Source of the DNA: Candidatus Fonsibacter lacus
Lineage (GTDB): Bacteria; Pseudomonadota; Alphaproteobacteria; Pelagibacterales; Pelagibacteraceae
DNA length: 6,034 bases
Assembly: GCA_010021145.1 (NCBI GenBank)
Contig: RGRP01000047.1
Location: forward strand, 1 to 6,034
Reading direction: 5' to 3'
Shown here: piece after piece, positions 5,269 to 6,034 of the stretch
Layout of the letters: each line of letters opens with the position of its first letter
How positions within the stretch are numbered: the first letter of the stretch is position 1
Notes under the pieces: model-generated
Databases searched by the model: none
What the model was told of the DNA's origin: nothing
The model's input: the letters and a program-made list of their open reading frames with translations, nothing else
Translations under genes and position numbers: made by a program

Positions 5269-6034
5269 ATGATTGTTATCACAACAAGAAGTTATCCGCC
5301 TGAACTCGGTGGAATGCAAAGTTTAATGGGAGGTCTTGCAATTCATTTAAATCAACTGCATCCGATTAAAGTTTTGGCAAATTCATATGCCGGTGATGAA
5401 AATTATGACAAAAAAAATAGTTTTGAAACTCATAGAATGGGCGGCCTTAAAATATTAAAAAAATATAGAAAATTTAATCTTTTAAAAGAAGTTATAAAAA
5501 ACAATTCTGTTAAAGCTATCATTGCAGATCATTGGAAAAGTATTGAATTAATAACCGATAATATATCCAGTCAAATTCCAATTTTATGCCTAATTCACGG
5601 TAAAGAAATTAATCACTCAATTGGAAGTTTGATAAACAAAAGATCTATTAATTCATTAGCAAAAACAAAATATATAATTGCAAACTCAGAATTTACAAAA
5701 AGCTTAGCTACTGAAAAAGGGTGCAATCCTATGAAGATCCATGTGATAAATCCTGGTATTAATGAACCTCAAAATGTTAGCTCAGAAGCAGATCATCAAG
5801 CTAATAAAATATATGGAAATTCTGATGTTAAAATCATAACTGTTTCAAGATTTGATAAAAGAAAAGGAATTGATTTTTCATTATTGGCTTTAAAAAATAT
5901 CCAAGCGATTTATCCCAATTTTAAATATGTAATTGTCGGAAACGGGGATGAAGAGGAAAACTTAAAAAAAACAACTAAAAATCTTAACTTAGAAAATAAT
6001 GTTGTTTTTTTAAAAAATATTAGTTTTGATTTAA
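5269..6034 (+). CDS. GT-B glycosyltransferase, family 4 (C-terminus beyond window)
   Basis: Predicted retaining glycosyltransferase that moves a sugar from a nucleotide-sugar donor to a lipid, polysaccharide or small acceptor at the cytoplasmic side of the membrane. The frame is open from ATG 5269 to the right edge: 255 residues of a family that is usually about 350-400. The N-terminal domain starts with YPPELGGMQ (9-17), the Gly-rich acceptor loop. ADHW lies at 87-90, IHGKEI at 109-114, and IANSEFTK (137-144) leads into the hinge VINPGI (159-164). The C-terminal domain opens with VSRFDKRKG (192-200), where Arg194 and Lys199 have the spacing of the diphosphate-binding Arg/Lys pair, and then YVIVGNGDEEE (220-230). 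The later ExxxxxxxE donor motif lies outside the window. The pattern is like PimB/WcaL-type mannosyl- or glucosyltransferases, but donor and acceptor are unknown. No Shine-Dalgarno is seen in the 4 nt gap, so translational coupling to the redoxin gene is likely. Confidence 0.9.
   Translation, partial: MIVITTRSYPPELGGMQSLMGGLAIHLNQLHPIKVLANSYAGDENYDKKNSFETHRMGGLKILKKYRKFNLLKEVIKNNSVKAIIADHWKSIELITDNISSQIPILCLIHGKEINHSIGSLINKRSINSLAKTKYIIANSEFTKSLATEKGCNPMKIHVINPGINEPQNVSSEADHQANKIYGNSDVKIITVSRFDKRKGIDFSLLALKNIQAIYPNFKYVIVGNGDEEENLKKTTKNLNLENNVVFLKNISFDL

Noticed and set aside
1..6034. A mobile element, CRISPR array, toxin-antitoxin pair, defence system or RNA gene.
   Set aside because: No transposase, integrase, direct-repeat array, tRNA-like cloverleaf or defence domain was seen on either strand; nearly all sequence is accounted for by ordinary metabolic and housekeeping genes.

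Overview
The window is A+T-rich throughout, densely packed, and bacterial. The omega subunit begins MARVTVEDC, the form typical of Alphaproteobacteria. Together with very short intergenic gaps, abutting or overlapping convergent genes, and a TRAP solute-binding protein beside a CoA-transferase, this suggests a streamlined marine alphaproteobacterium, of the Pelagibacterales (SAR11) or a similarly AT-rich lineage. That placement is inference; no rRNA or other strong phylogenetic marker is present.

Layout: (1) 1-857, minus: C-terminally truncated (by the window edge) periplasmic binding protein of a TRAP transporter. (2) 930-2090, plus: family III (CaiB/BaiF) CoA-transferase, divergent from the TRAP gene across 72 bp that may hold two overlapping promoters. 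(3) 2091-2555, minus: rpoZ, the RNA polymerase omega subunit with a long acidic tail, whose stop codon directly abuts that of the CoA-transferase. (4) 2665-3534, plus: beta-hydroxyacid dehydrogenase of the 3-hydroxyisobutyrate dehydrogenase/GarR/GLYR family, divergent from rpoZ. (5) 3545-4153, plus: Alr4036-type pyridoxamine-phosphate-oxidase-like flavoprotein, probably co-transcribed with the dehydrogenase. (6) 4150-4668, minus: gamma-carbonic-anhydrase-like left-handed beta-helix protein, overlapping gene 5 tail to tail by 4 nt. (7) 4710-5264, plus: thioredoxin-fold redoxin with a CNHC motif. (8) 5269 to the window end, plus: GT-B family 4 glycosyltransferase, 4 nt after gene 7 and cut by the window edge.

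The genes look like ordinary chromosomal metabolism and housekeeping: uptake of an organic acid (TRAP), CoA activation of a carboxylic acid (CaiB/BaiF), oxidation or reduction of a small hydroxyacid or semialdehyde (the dehydrogenase), two redox/flavin accessory proteins, and a glycosyltransferase that probably belongs to an envelope-glycan or glycolipid locus continuing to the right. A joint pathway for the TRAP protein and CoA-transferase is plausible from position only. No stretch over 300 bases lacks a gene. I found no rRNA, tRNA, CRISPR, insertion sequence, phage gene or riboswitch, and no convincing new biological system. The most notable points are the tight convergent junctions, possible overlapping and leaderless promoters, and the long acidic omega tail.
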